The notes: generated by a model from the sequence alone, not told the origin. A stretch of 64,000 nucleotides of DNA from Alopecurus myosuroides (GCA_028641055.1 CM054062.1:238672528-238736527), one strand, 5' to 3'; positions 1 to 14,915 are shown, counted from the stretch's first letter. A program made the numbers and translations.

Positions 1-909
1 CTTCCTCCTCCTACTTCCAGGTTTTCATTGGTGGTGTCCACCAATTTTTTCTTCCGGATTTTGTACTGGAGTTTCTTAGCAGTCTTGTTTCTCTTCTTGG
101 AAGAGGGAGGTTTTTTACCAGGTTCATCTTCTGTCAATTCTTTGACATCAGGGTAAATTGGACTGGTTTCACCGTCCTCTCTTTCCTCGTCTGGCGGAGG
201 TGTTTTAGTGTCTTCCTGGCTTTCAGCATCCGTGTTTTCAGCTGGTTTTGCCATAAGCACTTCATGGAACCCTTCTTGAAGAGATTTGACCTTTCTTTCG
301 AAAGCATCTTCATCTTCGTCCTCGGAGTCGAGCTTGTCCGATCCGGGTTCCGACTCTAATCTCGCCTCAATGGCTGCTAGCACAGAGCCGGATTCCGAGT
401 TTACCGTCATATCGATGGGTGTCGGATCTTCCACATCTACTGTGGGGTTGTTTTCATCTACATCTTCCACGGGATTGTTGTCATCCGTGTTTTCAGCATC
501 CTCGGATTGCACCATGCCAATAAAGTGAGATCTGATTGCAGTAAAGTGAGATTTGATTGCAGGTATCTCCGAGGAGGCAGCAAATTCAGCAGGATATCGG
601 CGATCTGAGCAAAATCCGGTATCATAGTTTTCTTCAACTGGGTATAGGGCGGGTGGGATAAATCTACTTCCACCACAGAATCCCATTGCCTCTGCAGTTA
701 ATCCGATAAAGATGTTTGCATATCCAATCGGTAAAACGCAGGCACTTACCAGATGATTCCGTGCTGGCATGTACGATCCGTTGTCGAGGAAGCGCCCGAC
801 GTAGTTGTCGAATTCCAAGCTTCCGACAGTTATGGTACTGCCGATTCCGCCGAGTATCCCCGATCGAAACATAACGCCTCATGTCGCTGGCCCCACGGTG
901 GGCGTCAAC
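1..909 (-). pseudogene. Gypsy copy A: 5' leader and start of gag (cut by window edge)
   Basis: Read on the minus strand, this stretch follows 40562-41425 almost base for base, with scattered substitutions and small indels. It therefore belongs to the same Gypsy family as the large element at 5883-41973. It covers the acidic, Asp/Glu/Ser-rich N-terminal part of the gag region and the leader up to the primer-binding site (891-909, against 41408-41425). The frame is interrupted; the longest minus-strand pieces are 458-676 and 664-915. The rest of the element lies left of the window, so its TSD and 3' LTR cannot be seen. Family membership is direct from the alignment; that it is gag follows from position and from the other copy. 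Confidence 0.8.
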
Positions 910-1454
910 TGTCAAGAGATCGTAGTAGAGTTCATAGACGGGGGTGCCATGAGACTACTGATAGAGACGTGGGAGGACATGGTAGTATGACAACCAGGAA
1001 CACCAAAATTACCCAGGTTCGGTACGTCGCAACTAGGCGACGTTCCTACTCATGCAATCTCACTAAATCAGGGCTGAAGCCTGAAGTATACAAAGTACAA
1101 TGTGAGTAGGGTTTCGCTAAGTCGTTGAGGATCAACTTCTCGGCGAGGTTGGTTCTAGCTAAATTGTCTCTCTTTTTTATCTCCCGTTCGGCTTTCATTA
1201 GATAGCCGGGTTAGGGCTTACAGAAAGGAAACCTAGAAGACTACGGTGAGTGTTTAACTTGGAAAGCAGGAATCCGTCTTCTACTCCAGGTCGCATCACG
1301 TGGACCGTGGTCCGGATTCTTCTAGAATCCGGCTTCTGCGCGTCAGCTTACTGGGCCGCGCAATGGACTATGATCCATTACCATACATGCCACTCTGATA
1401 ATCCGGCTCTTTAGGACAATTCCGGATATACCCCTAATCGGTATATATCCGACA
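910..1454 (-). repeat. 5' LTR of Gypsy copy A
   Basis: A 545-bp LTR, reading TGTC...GACA on either strand and aligning throughout with the LTRs at 5883-6429 and 41426-41973. The primer-binding site adjoins it at 891-909, which makes it the 5' LTR of a minus-strand element. The sequence beyond 1454 is unrelated to the element. Confidence 0.85.
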
Positions 1455-2041
1455 AAACTGTTTGACATATTGTTGGCATTTAAATGACCGCATGACGTAG
1501 GTCAGGTTGCGTTGTTGCTTAGCCAGCCCCTGTGGGGACATGGATGCAAATATCCCAAAATGGTTACAGGTAACCAAACACGCCCTACGAGAAAGTCTAC
1601 TTTCTCTGGTGCACTAGGAATCATTGCCCTACTAGCCTAACTCATTCTCCTTGGACTGGCCAGATCTAACCAATTCTCGCCGAAGTTCTTTCGGAGGAGG
1701 AATTTCCAGTAACTTATGTGCACCGTAAATTCAAGTGCAGACCAACTATATGCAAGACCGGCCGTGCAATCAAGGCAGGCACCGAACAAGCACAAACTGA
1801 AGACAGCGTGTACAGGTACAGTTTCGGTTTGTTGGCGCCGAATGATTGCTCGGTTGAAAAACAAAAATTACGCGCGCCGATGGGCATGCAAAGTGACTTT
1901 GTTCGGATACCTGCATGCATGAACTGCCATCTGAAAGGGACGTCGCGACGGATTCCCCTGGAGGGTCTGGACAGCAGATGATTGAGCGGAGCCATCCTTC
2001 AGATTCAAGCAAAGGGGCCTCTCGTGACCACCAGGGCTTGC
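1455..2041. other. Upstream flank of the peroxidase gene
   Basis: Unique-looking DNA between the Gypsy LTR and the peroxidase TATA box. I see no further gene, no repeat pair and no mobile-element termini here. It presumably holds the gene's upstream promoter, which is unusually short before the first transposon (about 590 bp). Confidence 0.5.
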
Positions 2042-2049
2042 TATAAAAG
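2042..2049 (+). promoter_or_regulatory. TATA box of the peroxidase gene
   Basis: TATAAAAG lies 116 bases before the start codon at 2165. A start of transcription about 30 bases downstream (near 2073) would give a 5' UTR of about 90 nt with no upstream ATG in a long frame. Match and spacing are seen; use as a promoter is inferred. Confidence 0.7.
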
Positions 2050-2073
2050 GCGCTCTTGAGACCGAGACAGTGA

Positions 2074-4669
<2,596 letters not shown>

Positions 4670-4907
4670 AGAATGAGGACGCGCGCGTGGTCGGATTCGA
4701 AAAAATGAGATGAAGTCAGATTCAAGCGTTATTTTGTGAGGTGTAATGTTCCGTCTATGATGCGCTCAAACATGTTTGTAATTTAAACAATTCAATTTAT
4801 GAATTTGTTCGTAATTTATCCACGCCGTTATCCATGTTCACGGTCAGAGAAGAATTGCTGTTCGTAACGCGAGCAACTAAAGCATCTTGTGCTTGCTCAC
4901 CGATTAG
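4670..4907 (+). other. 3' flank / 3' UTR of the peroxidase gene
   Basis: An A/T-rich stretch after the stop codon, as expected for a 3' UTR and polyadenylation region. No canonical AATAAA stands out. It ends at the TSD of the next insertion. Confidence 0.5.
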
Positions 4908-4919
4908 CTCTGATATGAT

Positions 4920-5778
4920 TTTTTTTTTTTTGAACAAGGGAATGGTCCCGAAGGACCTAGAACTGCATTAGAGATGGCCAGCTTACATGAAGGACCTGGT
5001 GAGACAAGTGTTTTGCACCTAGATCCTTAGAAAATACACCCAGCACCTTAGAAAGAAAAAAGTAAACGCGATCAGGTCCCTGGATGCCATGGCCATCGCC
5101 GCTTGACCTACAGACGCCGGCAGGAGCTGCGCCGCCGGGGACGAAACCACTTGGGGCACCGCTACTGATGATTCCTGCGCCTTGGTCGATGAAGATCCTC
5201 CACCATCGGAGGAAGGGGCTCGGATTAGGGTAGAAACCGAGCGCGGAGTGGCCACTTTGGCTAGAAGTAGCTCCGGCGTGTCGGTGCTGATGCTTGGGTT
5301 CTCCGCCATGTGCAGCTCGCAAGGGCAGTGGCGCCGCACCACCCTCACCTTCCCACGACCGCAAGGCCTCGAAGAACCGGGCTCGACCTCGGAGCCATGG
5401 ATCCCGCCGCCTGCGCTCCACAACGAGCTTATTGGGGGAGGAGGGAGCAGAGACCACTCCAACGCTCGTCGTCTCCAACCTCTGGAGCGCTCTGAGCAGA
5501 GGAAGCGGCTTCACCCATCGCTGGCGGGAGCTCGAGTCCCACGGCGATGAACTCCCTGGCAAGAAGCCACACACCAAAGCGAAAATGCAACTACAACTGA
5601 AGAAAAAGCAAAAGGGAAACCTATATCTACTCTGTACAGGCCGCGCTACGCATCCTCGTCGTCGCCAGCCGGCTGAGCCGCCGGAGAGGAGCAAGGAGCG
5701 AGCCGGCAGATCTACATCGACTCTCAACGGTGGCGAAAGGCCGAGCGAGGGGGAACGGGGGGGGGGGACTCTCCCACC
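4920..5778 (-). mobile_element. Non-LTR-type retrotransposon insertion (859 bp) with poly-A tail and 12-bp TSD
   Basis: The insert is bounded by a perfect 12-bp direct repeat, CTCTGATATGAT, at 4908-4919 and 5779-5790. Next to the left copy is a run of T, that is a poly-A tail on the minus strand, preceded there by ...CCCTTGTTC as in grass LINE 3' ends. This is the signature of target-primed reverse transcription. The minus strand has an open frame at 4957-5727 (256 aa). It shows no recognisable reverse-transcriptase or endonuclease motif, and its low-complexity Ser/Gly/Arg-rich make-up argues against a conserved protein. It is probably an internally deleted or 5'-truncated LINE, or a SINE-like derivative. 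It lies 251 bases after the peroxidase stop. Confidence 0.8.
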
Positions 5779-5882
5779 CTCTGATATGATAGCTCATGTC
5801 AAAAACAAAACAAGAAACTCATAGCTATAGCGCAACGGCCCGGTTTATCGTATCATTTTTTTATTAAGGGACCTATCACGAA

Positions 5883-6429
5883 TTTCGAGACATCGTAGTA
5901 GCGTTCATAGACAGGGGTGCCATGAGGACTACGGGTAAAGATGTGGGGCGAACGTGGTAGTATGACAACCAGGGACACCAAAATTACCCAGGTTCGGTAC
6001 GTCGCAACTAGGCGGCGTTTCTACTCCTGCAATCTCACTAAATCAGGGCTGAAGCCTGAAGTATACAAAGTACAATGTGAGTTTGGGTTGCTAACTCGGC
6101 GAGGATCAACTTCTCGGCGAGTTGGCTTCTAGCTAATTCTCTGTTATCTTTCTTCTCTCCCGTTCGGCTTTATATAGATAGCCGGGTTAGGGCTTACAGA
6201 AAGGAAACCTAGAAGACTACGGTAAGTTCTAACTTGGAAGGCAAGAGTCCGGATTCTACTCCAAGCCGCACCACGTGGGCCGTGGTCCGGGTTCTTCTAG
6301 AATCCGGCTTCTCCGCGTCTGTTTACTGGGCCGCCTAATTGACTGTGATCCATTACCAATCAGGCCACCCTGGTAATCCGACTCTTTAGGACAATGCCGG
6401 ATATACCCATAATCAGTATATATCCGACA
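5883..6429 (-). repeat. 3' LTR of the Gypsy element
   Basis: This is the 3' LTR because the polypurine tract adjoins it on the right. Its outer terminal base pair has mutated (TTTCGAGACA where the other LTR has TGTCGAGACA), but the TSD beside it is intact. Confidence 0.92.
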
Positions 6430-6442
6430 GTAGCCCCCAAGA
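6430..6442 (-). other. Polypurine tract of the Gypsy element
   Basis: On the minus strand this reads TCTTGGGGGCTAC directly before the LTR start TGTCGG, the place where plus-strand DNA synthesis is primed. It fixes the direction of the element. Confidence 0.8.
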
Positions 6443-6818
6443 AGGATTGAGACTTGAATTCGCCGTCTTTCGTCAATTTGACTTATCTCCGAGAAATGTT
6501 GACTCTTCGTCTCGATTCTTCTTTTCCTTAAATCACGCTTTAACGCAAAACTCGGATTTGAAAAAATCCGGCTTTCTCTTCCACGTGCCTTCGTGGAGAA
6601 GGAACTTCCTACGTCAGCGATAAAATCATACTGACGTCGGGGACGTTTGGGTTTCAAATGTGAAACCCTGAAACGTATCTCTGACAGATTCTCGCGGGAA
6701 ACAAGGAGATATCAGTAATCACTTGCCACCTCATTTCCCGGATTTTCCGACGAGTGACACGCGTTGAAAATCCAACGGTCCAAAGAGCCGTTAGCGTGCA
6801 TCGCAAAGGTTTTTCGGC

Positions 6819-6826
6819 TATAAATA
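6819..6826 (+). promoter_or_regulatory. TATA box of the antisense accessory gene
   Basis: TATAAATA on the plus strand, inside the Gypsy element. A C/T-rich putative leader (about 6850-6890) follows, then the antisense reading frame. The position fits an internal promoter firing against the direction of the retrotransposon; activity is inferred. Confidence 0.6.
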
Positions 6827-6998
6827 GCCTCCTTTGTGCCCTCCGGCGATCCTTCCGCTCTCACCTCACCTTCCAAGTCCCAAGCACCATAGCCCCCGAG
6901 CCAAAGTACTTCCGGTGAGAGCAGAGCATGTGCATGTCTGGCACCGTTCCCGGAACTTCTCCTTCGGGAGCTCGAGACCCTCACTGCGCCGCCCGATT

Positions 6999-9936
6999 AT
7001 GGACTCCGGCAACTCACCGCGCGCCTCCGAGGAGCACTCCGTCGCCGCTGATATCGACGAAATAATCAACACTATGGACCCGTAGCTCGATTCGCCGAGC
7101 CGCGCCGCCGCCAACGCACCGGAGAACATCTCCGGCGACCAGGCCCGCAAGGATCCACCTCTCGCGGTTGAGAACCTGGCCGTCTCTTCCTCTGCGCTGC
7201 CTCCGCCACTCGTCCCCGAAAAGGCGGAAGAGAAAATCCTCCTCGTCGGGGAGGAGCTCGCCGCCGCGGCCGCCGCCACCGGAGCCGAAGACGAGGGCGA
7301 GATCTTCGGCAATTGGAGCCGGTGCAACATCACCCCCTCCCTTCTTCCGACAATGGAGAAGGAGGGGTTGATTGTGAAGGAGAAATGGCGGCACGAGGAG
7401 GACGACTTCGAGCCTTCACCCAGAGCCGGGGAACGGGTTCTCCTAACCTCGCACATCTCTCGAGGTATGGGATTTCCGCCATCCGCCTTCTTCCTCCAGG
7501 TACTCAACCACTACAATATCCAACCCCACAATCTGCCACCAAACTCAATTCTATACTTAACCAGGTTTCAGTCCCTCTTCGAAGGGTATCTAGGTTTAGC
7601 CCCTAGGTTAAATTTCTGGCAGTATTGCTTCGGGGTTAAGCGGAACCGCTCTGATGGCGCACTCCCGACTTGCGGGACCATATCTTTTACCCTGCGTAGA
7701 TTCAGGGAAGATTGGTTCCCCAAGATAAAAACTTCGGAATCCGTCAAATTCTGGACGGGTTCCTTTTTCTACCACCAAGAGATCCTGTTTCCTGGAAAGG
7801 AAACGGGGATTCCACCTTTCTCCAACTGCGCTGCCACTCCCCAGGATAACTGGGCAGAAGACGCAGTCCAAGCCCTGCCGGATGACTTGATGAAAATCAA
7901 ACGGCGCATCGCAAAACTCGTCTCCTCCAAACCTCCTCTTACCGGAACCGACACTGTATAGTGTTGGTTCGGAAGACGTATCCAACCTCTGGCGTATCGA
8001 ACTCGGCTTCTGTGCGAATACAAAGGCCCGAAAGATACCATGAGGGGGACGGACAAGACATTCACAAAGAGGGATTTCAAAAAGCGGATTAATCATTTGG
8101 TCGCCACACGCGACCAATATGAAGAAAGCCGAGAGATGTACCACGGAGGCAACCCCGTCCCAAAGGTAATACTTTTTCTTCTTTGGGCACTTCTCGGATT
8201 TTTGACTTTTCCAGTTTTCCTGACTTAGTCGGATATTTGTTCTTTTCCCATAGTTTGCCGACCTCACCGACAACGATCTTGCAACCGATGCAGAACTGGA
8301 CGCAATGCATGCCGAGTTTTCTGGTGGTCGGAAACGCAAGAAGTCATCAACTTCTGGGGAGGTGGTGGAACTTGACGGAATTCCCGTCGTTACTTCCAAG
8401 TAATCCTTTGGGTTTCTGTTTCGCTGCTTTTGGTCGTTGGAATCATTTTACTTTCTCGGAATTTCTTTCGTTTTCTTTCAGCCTTGCTCCTGCTTCTCTG
8501 AAGCCTAAAAAGCTGAAGAGACATAGAGCAGCTGCTGGTAAAGGAATTTAACCTTCCCCTGCTGCAGCTCCTGCTACCCCAACTCGCACAGGCGGAGAAC
8601 ACCAGTCTGCAAAGGAAAAAACGTATCCATTGCCGACCAGCCAGCCCATTGCATCCGAGACGGATGTGAGGGAAAGGGTGGTGCCGGAAATGGGTGGACT
8701 TTCTCGTACAACCGAGGAGGAACTCATTCCAACTTTTGACAGAGATTTTAAGGTAAAGGAAGAACCGTTTGACAAACACGGATACATTCGTCCGTCAGCC
8801 GCCAAATTCTTCGCTCCATCCCCTCTGATCCGTCCTTGGCCGCAAGGCGGGCTTGTTGTAAGGAATAACTTCGTGTTTTCACCTCGGCAGGTCATCCAGG
8901 ATGACCTTTGACATGTTGGGATTCTTTTTGTCGACTATGCAAAAGAATTCAATGAAAACTTGGCAGACCTAACCAAGATGAGCCAGGTAATATCTCTAGC
9001 CCCCAAGCAATAAGTCAAATGTATACTTTTGTCTTAATGTTTTTTTCATTGTTATGTTTGTTGTTAACTTAAGCATTTTTTGTTTCTTTTCCATGTTTCA
9101 GCAAACTGCTGAGAACATCAAGTCGGAAGTTTTCAACAGACTTACCATCAAGAACAAGGAGGTGAAAGCCCTTCTTTCTATTCTTGAGGATAAGGAGGCA
9201 GAACTGGCATCCACTCAGCAACAACTGAAGGACTCAGCGGGTAAAATATTTCTCTACTTTCAGTTGTGTATTTTTTCTAAGTAGTTTTCTGAGTTTTAAC
9301 TCTTCCTTTACTTCCTCTCCAACCAGGCCGAAAAGGACAAGGCCACCATCCGGGACCTGGAGAACGCCTTGAACCAGCGCCTTGAGGAAGGCACTGAGAT
9401 GGAACGGATTCTCGGTAAGTTGCTTTTCCTTTTACCGGATTTTCCTTGTATTCCCTTCTCCTATTTTTTCTAACACTTGTGTGTTGATTGAAACAGAAGG
9501 TAGCCCCCAGCTTACCCGGATTGAGAGAATCTGGGCTTTCGGGAAGGTCTTCACCGCGATCAAGGCCGCGGGAATGCTACTTATCAACAAGTACGTTCCC
9601 GAGAAATCTGGGGAGCTCTCGGAAGTTGAAAAACTTCCGGAAGTTATTGTGGAGGTGGCGCATCGCAAGGAGTCCCTGCTCCGTTCTGCGGCTCGCTGTG
9701 GTGCATGCATGGCCCTTGGGCTCATGCGCATGTACTACCCTACTGCCAAATCTTGGCGTGTGGCATCCGGCATCCCGCAAGGATACACGGAAGCTCAGCG
9801 AGCCAGCATCTTTGATGAAATCAAAGGTCACGCTACCAAGATTGCGACCATGGTGAACATCTCCACCTTCTACCCCGAGGAGGCAATTCCGACAACTCCA
9901 GAGGAATCCAGCTGCGAGGAAGAGTCAGATGCCTGA
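6999..9936 (+). pseudogene. Antisense accessory gene of the Gypsy element (putative gypsy-type transposon protein, PF04195-like), multi-exon
   Basis: Plus-strand coding sequence between the end of pol and the 3' LTR. Probable exons are 6999-8165, 8254-8399, 8482-8986, 9102-about 9240, about 9328-9413 and about 9497-9936, joined by GT-AG introns. The segment at about 7450-7700 (GMGFPPSAFF, NLPPNSILYL, SLFEGYLGLAP, FWQYCFG) matches the pattern I know from Pfam Transposase_28, 'putative gypsy type transposon'. Later exons are Glu/Lys-rich and look coiled-coil, then a C-terminal helical block (AARCGACMALGLMRMYYP). In-frame stops at 7083 (TAG), 7959 (TAG), about 8549 (TAA) and 8909 (TGA) break it, so this copy is dead. 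The start at 6999 is the first ATG in the long frame. Function is unknown in the family; despite the Pfam name I see no transposase catalytic motif. Confidence 0.78.
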
Positions 9937-10557
9937 AGAAGCTGCCTGGTCCCTGAGTAGGAGATGGGAAAAAATAGAAGCATTATCGTTCTTACAATGT
10001 AAACCTTATTGTAATGTTTTCTATTCCTTTGTATAAACAAGTACTCCGCTTTTGCAGATAATTATTAAGTCTTTGCAAGTTTTCCAGGTTTTTATTCCTT
10101 TGTCTTCTAAGTTCTCTGGTTTATATGTCTTAACTGTCCTTAGTGTTTGAAATGGCTCGATAGTACTTTAATCTTCATGCCAAGTGACTAGGTATAACCA
10201 ATCAGTCGAAACTCGGAAACATGGATCATACTAAAGGCATTTTTACTTACTAGCTAGAGTGACCCAACATAAAAAACAATCAGATAATACTTAGAGAAAA
10301 AAGTAAGGAATTTTGTATGAAACCCAGGCACGCAGACACAATCTGAGTTTCCTTAGACCTCCTTAGGCTGAAAATCATTCAGTTTTTTTTAACTCCGAGC
10401 ACGTAGGCACAATTCGGGTTAACATTGAGTATTTTGAAAGATCATTGGGAAATAGATAAGACGGATTTATGCTTTGCATGAAAACATATAAAACAGTAAT
10501 GCATGAATTCCGACAACTTTATTTCATGATCTCAAAGTTGTTTACATAGAAATTGAA
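9937..10557. other. Gypsy interior between antisense gene and pol
   Basis: An A/T-rich non-coding stretch where the antisense gene (from the left) and pol (from the right) end tail to tail. It probably holds the 3' end of the antisense transcript. I see no repeats or other genes in it. Confidence 0.5.
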
Positions 10558-13500
10558 CTAAGTGTAGAAGGGGCGTAACTGCTGGATGCTCCAGGGCCTT
10601 TCTGTCTCTCCTAGCTCAACATCTATCTTTCTCTTTCTTTTGCGATTCGGACGCTTGGGATCATCTTCCGTGTCTCGAATATCTACAAGATAATAAGATC
10701 CATTTTTCATAGCCTTGCTAATGAAAAATGGTCCCTTACAGACTGGGGCTAACTTGTGCTTCCTTTCTTGCACCAATCTTAGCAGTAGGTCACCTTCTTT
10801 TAAAGATCGATGCCTGATTTTCCGACTATGATAGCGTCACAATCCTTGCTGATAAATGGCGGATCTTTGGTGCACAAGGTCTCGTTCTTCTTCTAAAAGA
10901 TCGACGGCATCATGTCGAGCACATTCGGCATCCGAGTCATCGTAAACCTGCACTCCTGGGCTATCATGGGGCATGTCCGTTGGAAGCATTGCTTCTACGC
11001 CATAAACTAAGAAAAACAGAGTTTGCCTTGTTGATCTATTTGGCGTCGTTCGAATACTCCAAAGCACGGAAGGTAACTCTTCTACCCATGCTACAGCTGC
11101 TCTATGAAGAGGAGATTCGAGTCTTGGGCGTATTCCTTGCAGGTTTGAGCTATTCATTCCTTCAACCTGCCTATTTGATTGTGGGTGAGCCACAGACGCA
11201 AGGTCTAGGCGTATTCCCATTTGTCGGCAATATTTTGCCGACTCTCCAATAGAGAAATTTGTCATGTTGTCTGTGATTATACTGTGTGGAACGTCATATC
11301 TCATGACTACGTCAATGATGAAATTCCTGGCAGTTACACCGTCAAGCTTTTTGATGGGTTTTGCCTCCACCCACTTGGTATACTTATCTACTGCAACGAG
11401 TAGATGTGTAAGTCCACCTCTTGCAGTTTTGAATGGTCCCATCATATCTAGCCCCCAGACCGCAAATGGCCATGTGATAGGGATAGTTTTTAGTGCTTGG
11501 GCTGGCATATTCGTCTGCTTGGCGTAATACTGACATCCGGCACATGTGTTTACTATGTGTTCGGCTTCTGTCTTGGCTGTTAGCCAGAAAAACCCTGCAC
11601 GGAATGCTTTCTTAACTATGCTTCTTGATTGAGCATGATGTCCGCAATCCCCTACATGGATTTCTTGCAGTATTTCTCGGCCTTCTTCTGGCGAAATACA
11701 TCGCTGAAAAATTTCGGTACTGCTGCGTTTATACAGGCAACCATTGATTACCGTGTATCCTTTGCATCGACGTTTTATTTGTCTTTGCAAGATCTCGTCT
11801 GCTCCATCCGGGTACTTCTGATCTACTAAGAAGTTTAAATATGGAATTGTCCAATCCGGGTTAACGAGCAGGACTTCAATTGACTCGGACATATTAGGAT
11901 AATCAACATCTCCACCTTTTATCGATGGTTTATGTAAATGTTGGACAAACACACCTGGTGGTAGGGTTTTCACTCTTTCTGAGCCCATGCGGGCTAATGC
12001 ATCCGTGTTCCAATTTTCTTCCCTTTTGACATGAAGTACTTCAAATCCCAGGAAGCAAATAGCAAACTCATCCACCGTTCTCCGATATTTGGCCATGATG
12101 GGGCTTTTGGCGTCCCATGTTTGGTTGAGCTGATGTTATACCAAATCTGAGTCGCCATAACATAATATGCGTTTGACGCCTATTTCTTTTGCAATTTGCA
12201 AGCCATGAAGCAAAGCTTCGTATTCTGCCACATTATTGCTTGCGTTGAAGTGTATTTGTAATACATACTCCATAGTATCTCCCTTTGGGGATTTTAACAC
12301 TACACCAGCTCCAGCGCCTTCCTTCATCTTGGATCCATCAAAGTGCATAACCCAGTATTCCGACTCTGGTATTGGTGTGTTTTCCATTGCTTCTGTCCAA
12401 TCAGCAACGAAATCTGCCAACGCCTGCGATTTAATTGCCGTCCGGGGTTGGTACTTAATGTCGAACGCAGCCAGCTCAATGCCCCACTTGGCTACTTGGC
12501 CTGTTGTGTCCGTATTGTTAATTATATCCCCTAGTGGTGGTATTTTACATACCACTGTTCTGGAATGTCCTTGGAAATAATGGCGGAGTTTTCGAGATGC
12601 GAAAAATACGCCATATGCCAGCTTTTGATAGTGTGGGTACCTTTGTTTGGACTTGGAAAAAACTTCGCTTATATAATATACCGGATGCTGATCTGGTATG
12701 CTTTGCTCTTTTTTCCGTCTTTCCACAACTATCACAGCACTAATAACCCTGTTTGTTTCTGTGAGATACAGTAACATGAGTTCTTCGTCTTTTGGCGATG
12801 CCAAAATCGGAGCTGTCATCAAGGTTTCTTTTAACTGGGTTAATGCCTTGTCCGCCTCTTCTGTCCACTCAAATTTGTCGGATTTCTTCAACAATTTGTA
12901 TAATGGCAGAGTTTTGTCTCCTAGCCGGCTTATAAACCTGCCGACGGCAGCTGCAAAACCCGTCAATCTTTGTACATCGTTTAAGCACGTAGGCTTTGTG
13001 ATATTTAGGATTGCCTTGATCTTTTTCGGGTTTACTTCTATTCCTCTGTGAAAAACGATAAAACTCAAAAGTTTTCCTGAGGGAACCCCGAATACGCACT
13101 TTAATGGATTTAACTTCATTTTGTAAGTGCGCAAATTTTCGGAGGTTTCTCGCAAATCTTTAAGGAGTGTGTCTTTCTTCTTGGAAACGACGGCAATGTC
13201 GTCCACGTAAACGTGAACTTTTTTGCCAATCTGACTATGCAAACATCGTTGCATGCAACTCTGGTAAGTTGCACCTGCGTTCTTCAAACCAAAAGGCATG
13301 GTTATGTAATAGTATGTTCCATACGGGGTTATGAAGGAAGTTTTGATTTGATCTTCTTTCCTCATACGTATTTGATGGTACCCGGAATAAGCATACAAAA
13401 AGCATAAAAGCTCAGAGCCAGCAGTGGCATCTATTATTTGATCGATTCGTGGTAACGCGAACCGATCTTTTGGACACAACTTGTTCAGGCCGGTGTAATC

Positions 13501-14808
13501 TATACACATCTTAAGAACAGTACTATCTTTCTTCGGGACTAATACTTGGTTCGCAGACCATTCAGTATGTATAACTTCCCGGATAAAATCAGCTTCTAAT
13601 AGCCAGATAATTTCCTTGCCAATAGCCTTCCGTCTTCTTCCATCAAATCGACAGAGACCTTGTTTGACGGGTTTAGATCCTGAAATCACCTTGAGTTGAT
13701 GCTCAGCAAGTTCCCTGGGTACACCTGGCATGTCTGCAGGACACGAGGCAAAAATATCCCAGTTCTCACGAAGGAACTTGATGAGCTCGCTTTCCTATTT
13801 GTCAGTCATCTAAGTTCCCACTACGACAATTTTTTTCGGATCTTTGGGGTCTAGGATAACCTGTCTTATATTCTCGAAAGTTTTGAAACTATCTGCGAGC
13901 TTCCGGCTTTCTTTTCCTGCCGGCATTTCTGTCGGCGATACTTCTTTTGCCAGCTCTTTCAATTCCTCCTTTGCTATCACTTTTTCTGCACAAAGGTCGT
14001 TTCCTTTTTCCAGCTCGTTTTCCAATTTGAAGTCTCCTGATATGGTGATCACTCCTCCTTTTGGCCCTGGCATCTTCAGCTTGTTATAGATATAACCTGA
14101 TCTTGCCATAAATTTGGCGAAAGCTGGACGTCCGAGAATTGCGTGGTATACACTCTCGAACGACACGATCTCGAAAGAGATTTTTTCCTGTCGGAAGTGC
14201 TCTTTTTCTCCAAAGGTTACATCTAGGGAAATTTCTCCTAGGGATTGTGCTTGTCTGCCAGGAACGATGCCGTGGAAACGTATGTTGCTATGATTGAGCT
14301 GGGTCTCGGAGATTCGCATATGCTTTAGTGTATCCAGGTACATTATGTTAATATTGGATCCTCCATCCATCAGCACTCTTTTTAGCCTAGTGTTTTGAAC
14401 AATAGGGCTTACAATTAGAGCTTGTGTGCCGGGTTCTGGGATATTTCCTGGATGATCAGACTGATCCCAGATAATTGGTGTGTTCGAGTACTTCGAGAAT
14501 TTCGGGGTTGGTGGAACAACCGCGTTTATTTCTCGAAGTGTCCTCTTTGCCATCTTTGCTGAGGGAGTTGCGAGGAAAGTTAAATTGCATTCTCCATCAA
14601 CTCTTGGGAATTTTGGTTCGCCTTTTTGCTGCTGCTCCTGAATTTTTTCTTCATTGTCCGATTCACTGTCTTCTTTTTCAGCTTCTGCCTTTTGCTTTGA
14701 GAATTTCCTCTTGGAGTTCTTCCCCTTGTTCCCGGATCCTGCACTGCCTTTCATATGCTTATTAAGCCGGCATTGTGTGTTAGTATGGGTGGGTCTCCCA
14801 AATTGCAA
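10558..14808 (-). pseudogene. Gypsy pol: protease, reverse transcriptase, RNase H, integrase
   Basis: One minus-strand frame runs from 14808 to its natural stop at 10558 and is broken only by three nonsense codons (13810 TAG, 12136 TAA, 10837 TGA). Order: a degenerate zinc-binding region; aspartic protease with VLMDGGSNINIMY; RT with NQVLVPKKD, MPFGLKNAGATYQ and YVDDIAVVS; RNase H with MHFDGSKMKEGAGAGVVL; integrase with an HHCC finger (HVGDCGHH ... CAGCQ), the DDE residues in GLDMMGPF, IITDNMTNF and NRQVEGMN, and a short C-terminal domain near 10600. RT motif A reads FLYAYSGYHQI where the family has FLDAYSGYHQI. The first catalytic Asp is therefore Tyr (codon 13393-13395), and this copy would be inactive even without the stops. 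Gypsy order (RT before integrase) is certain. Confidence 0.93.
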
Positions 14809-14915
14809 ATGGTGGACACAGTTTTCCGACTTAATATTTTCCCACTCTTCCTTTGTGTAGGAGATAGGTTCTGTGTTTCTTCCTTTCCATTTGCTTCCAT
14901 TATCCTATCCAAAGG

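Noticed and set aside
4957..5727. 256-codon minus-strand frame
   Set aside because: It is inside the non-LTR insertion, is low-complexity and has no recognised motif; kept as part of the element, not as a gene.
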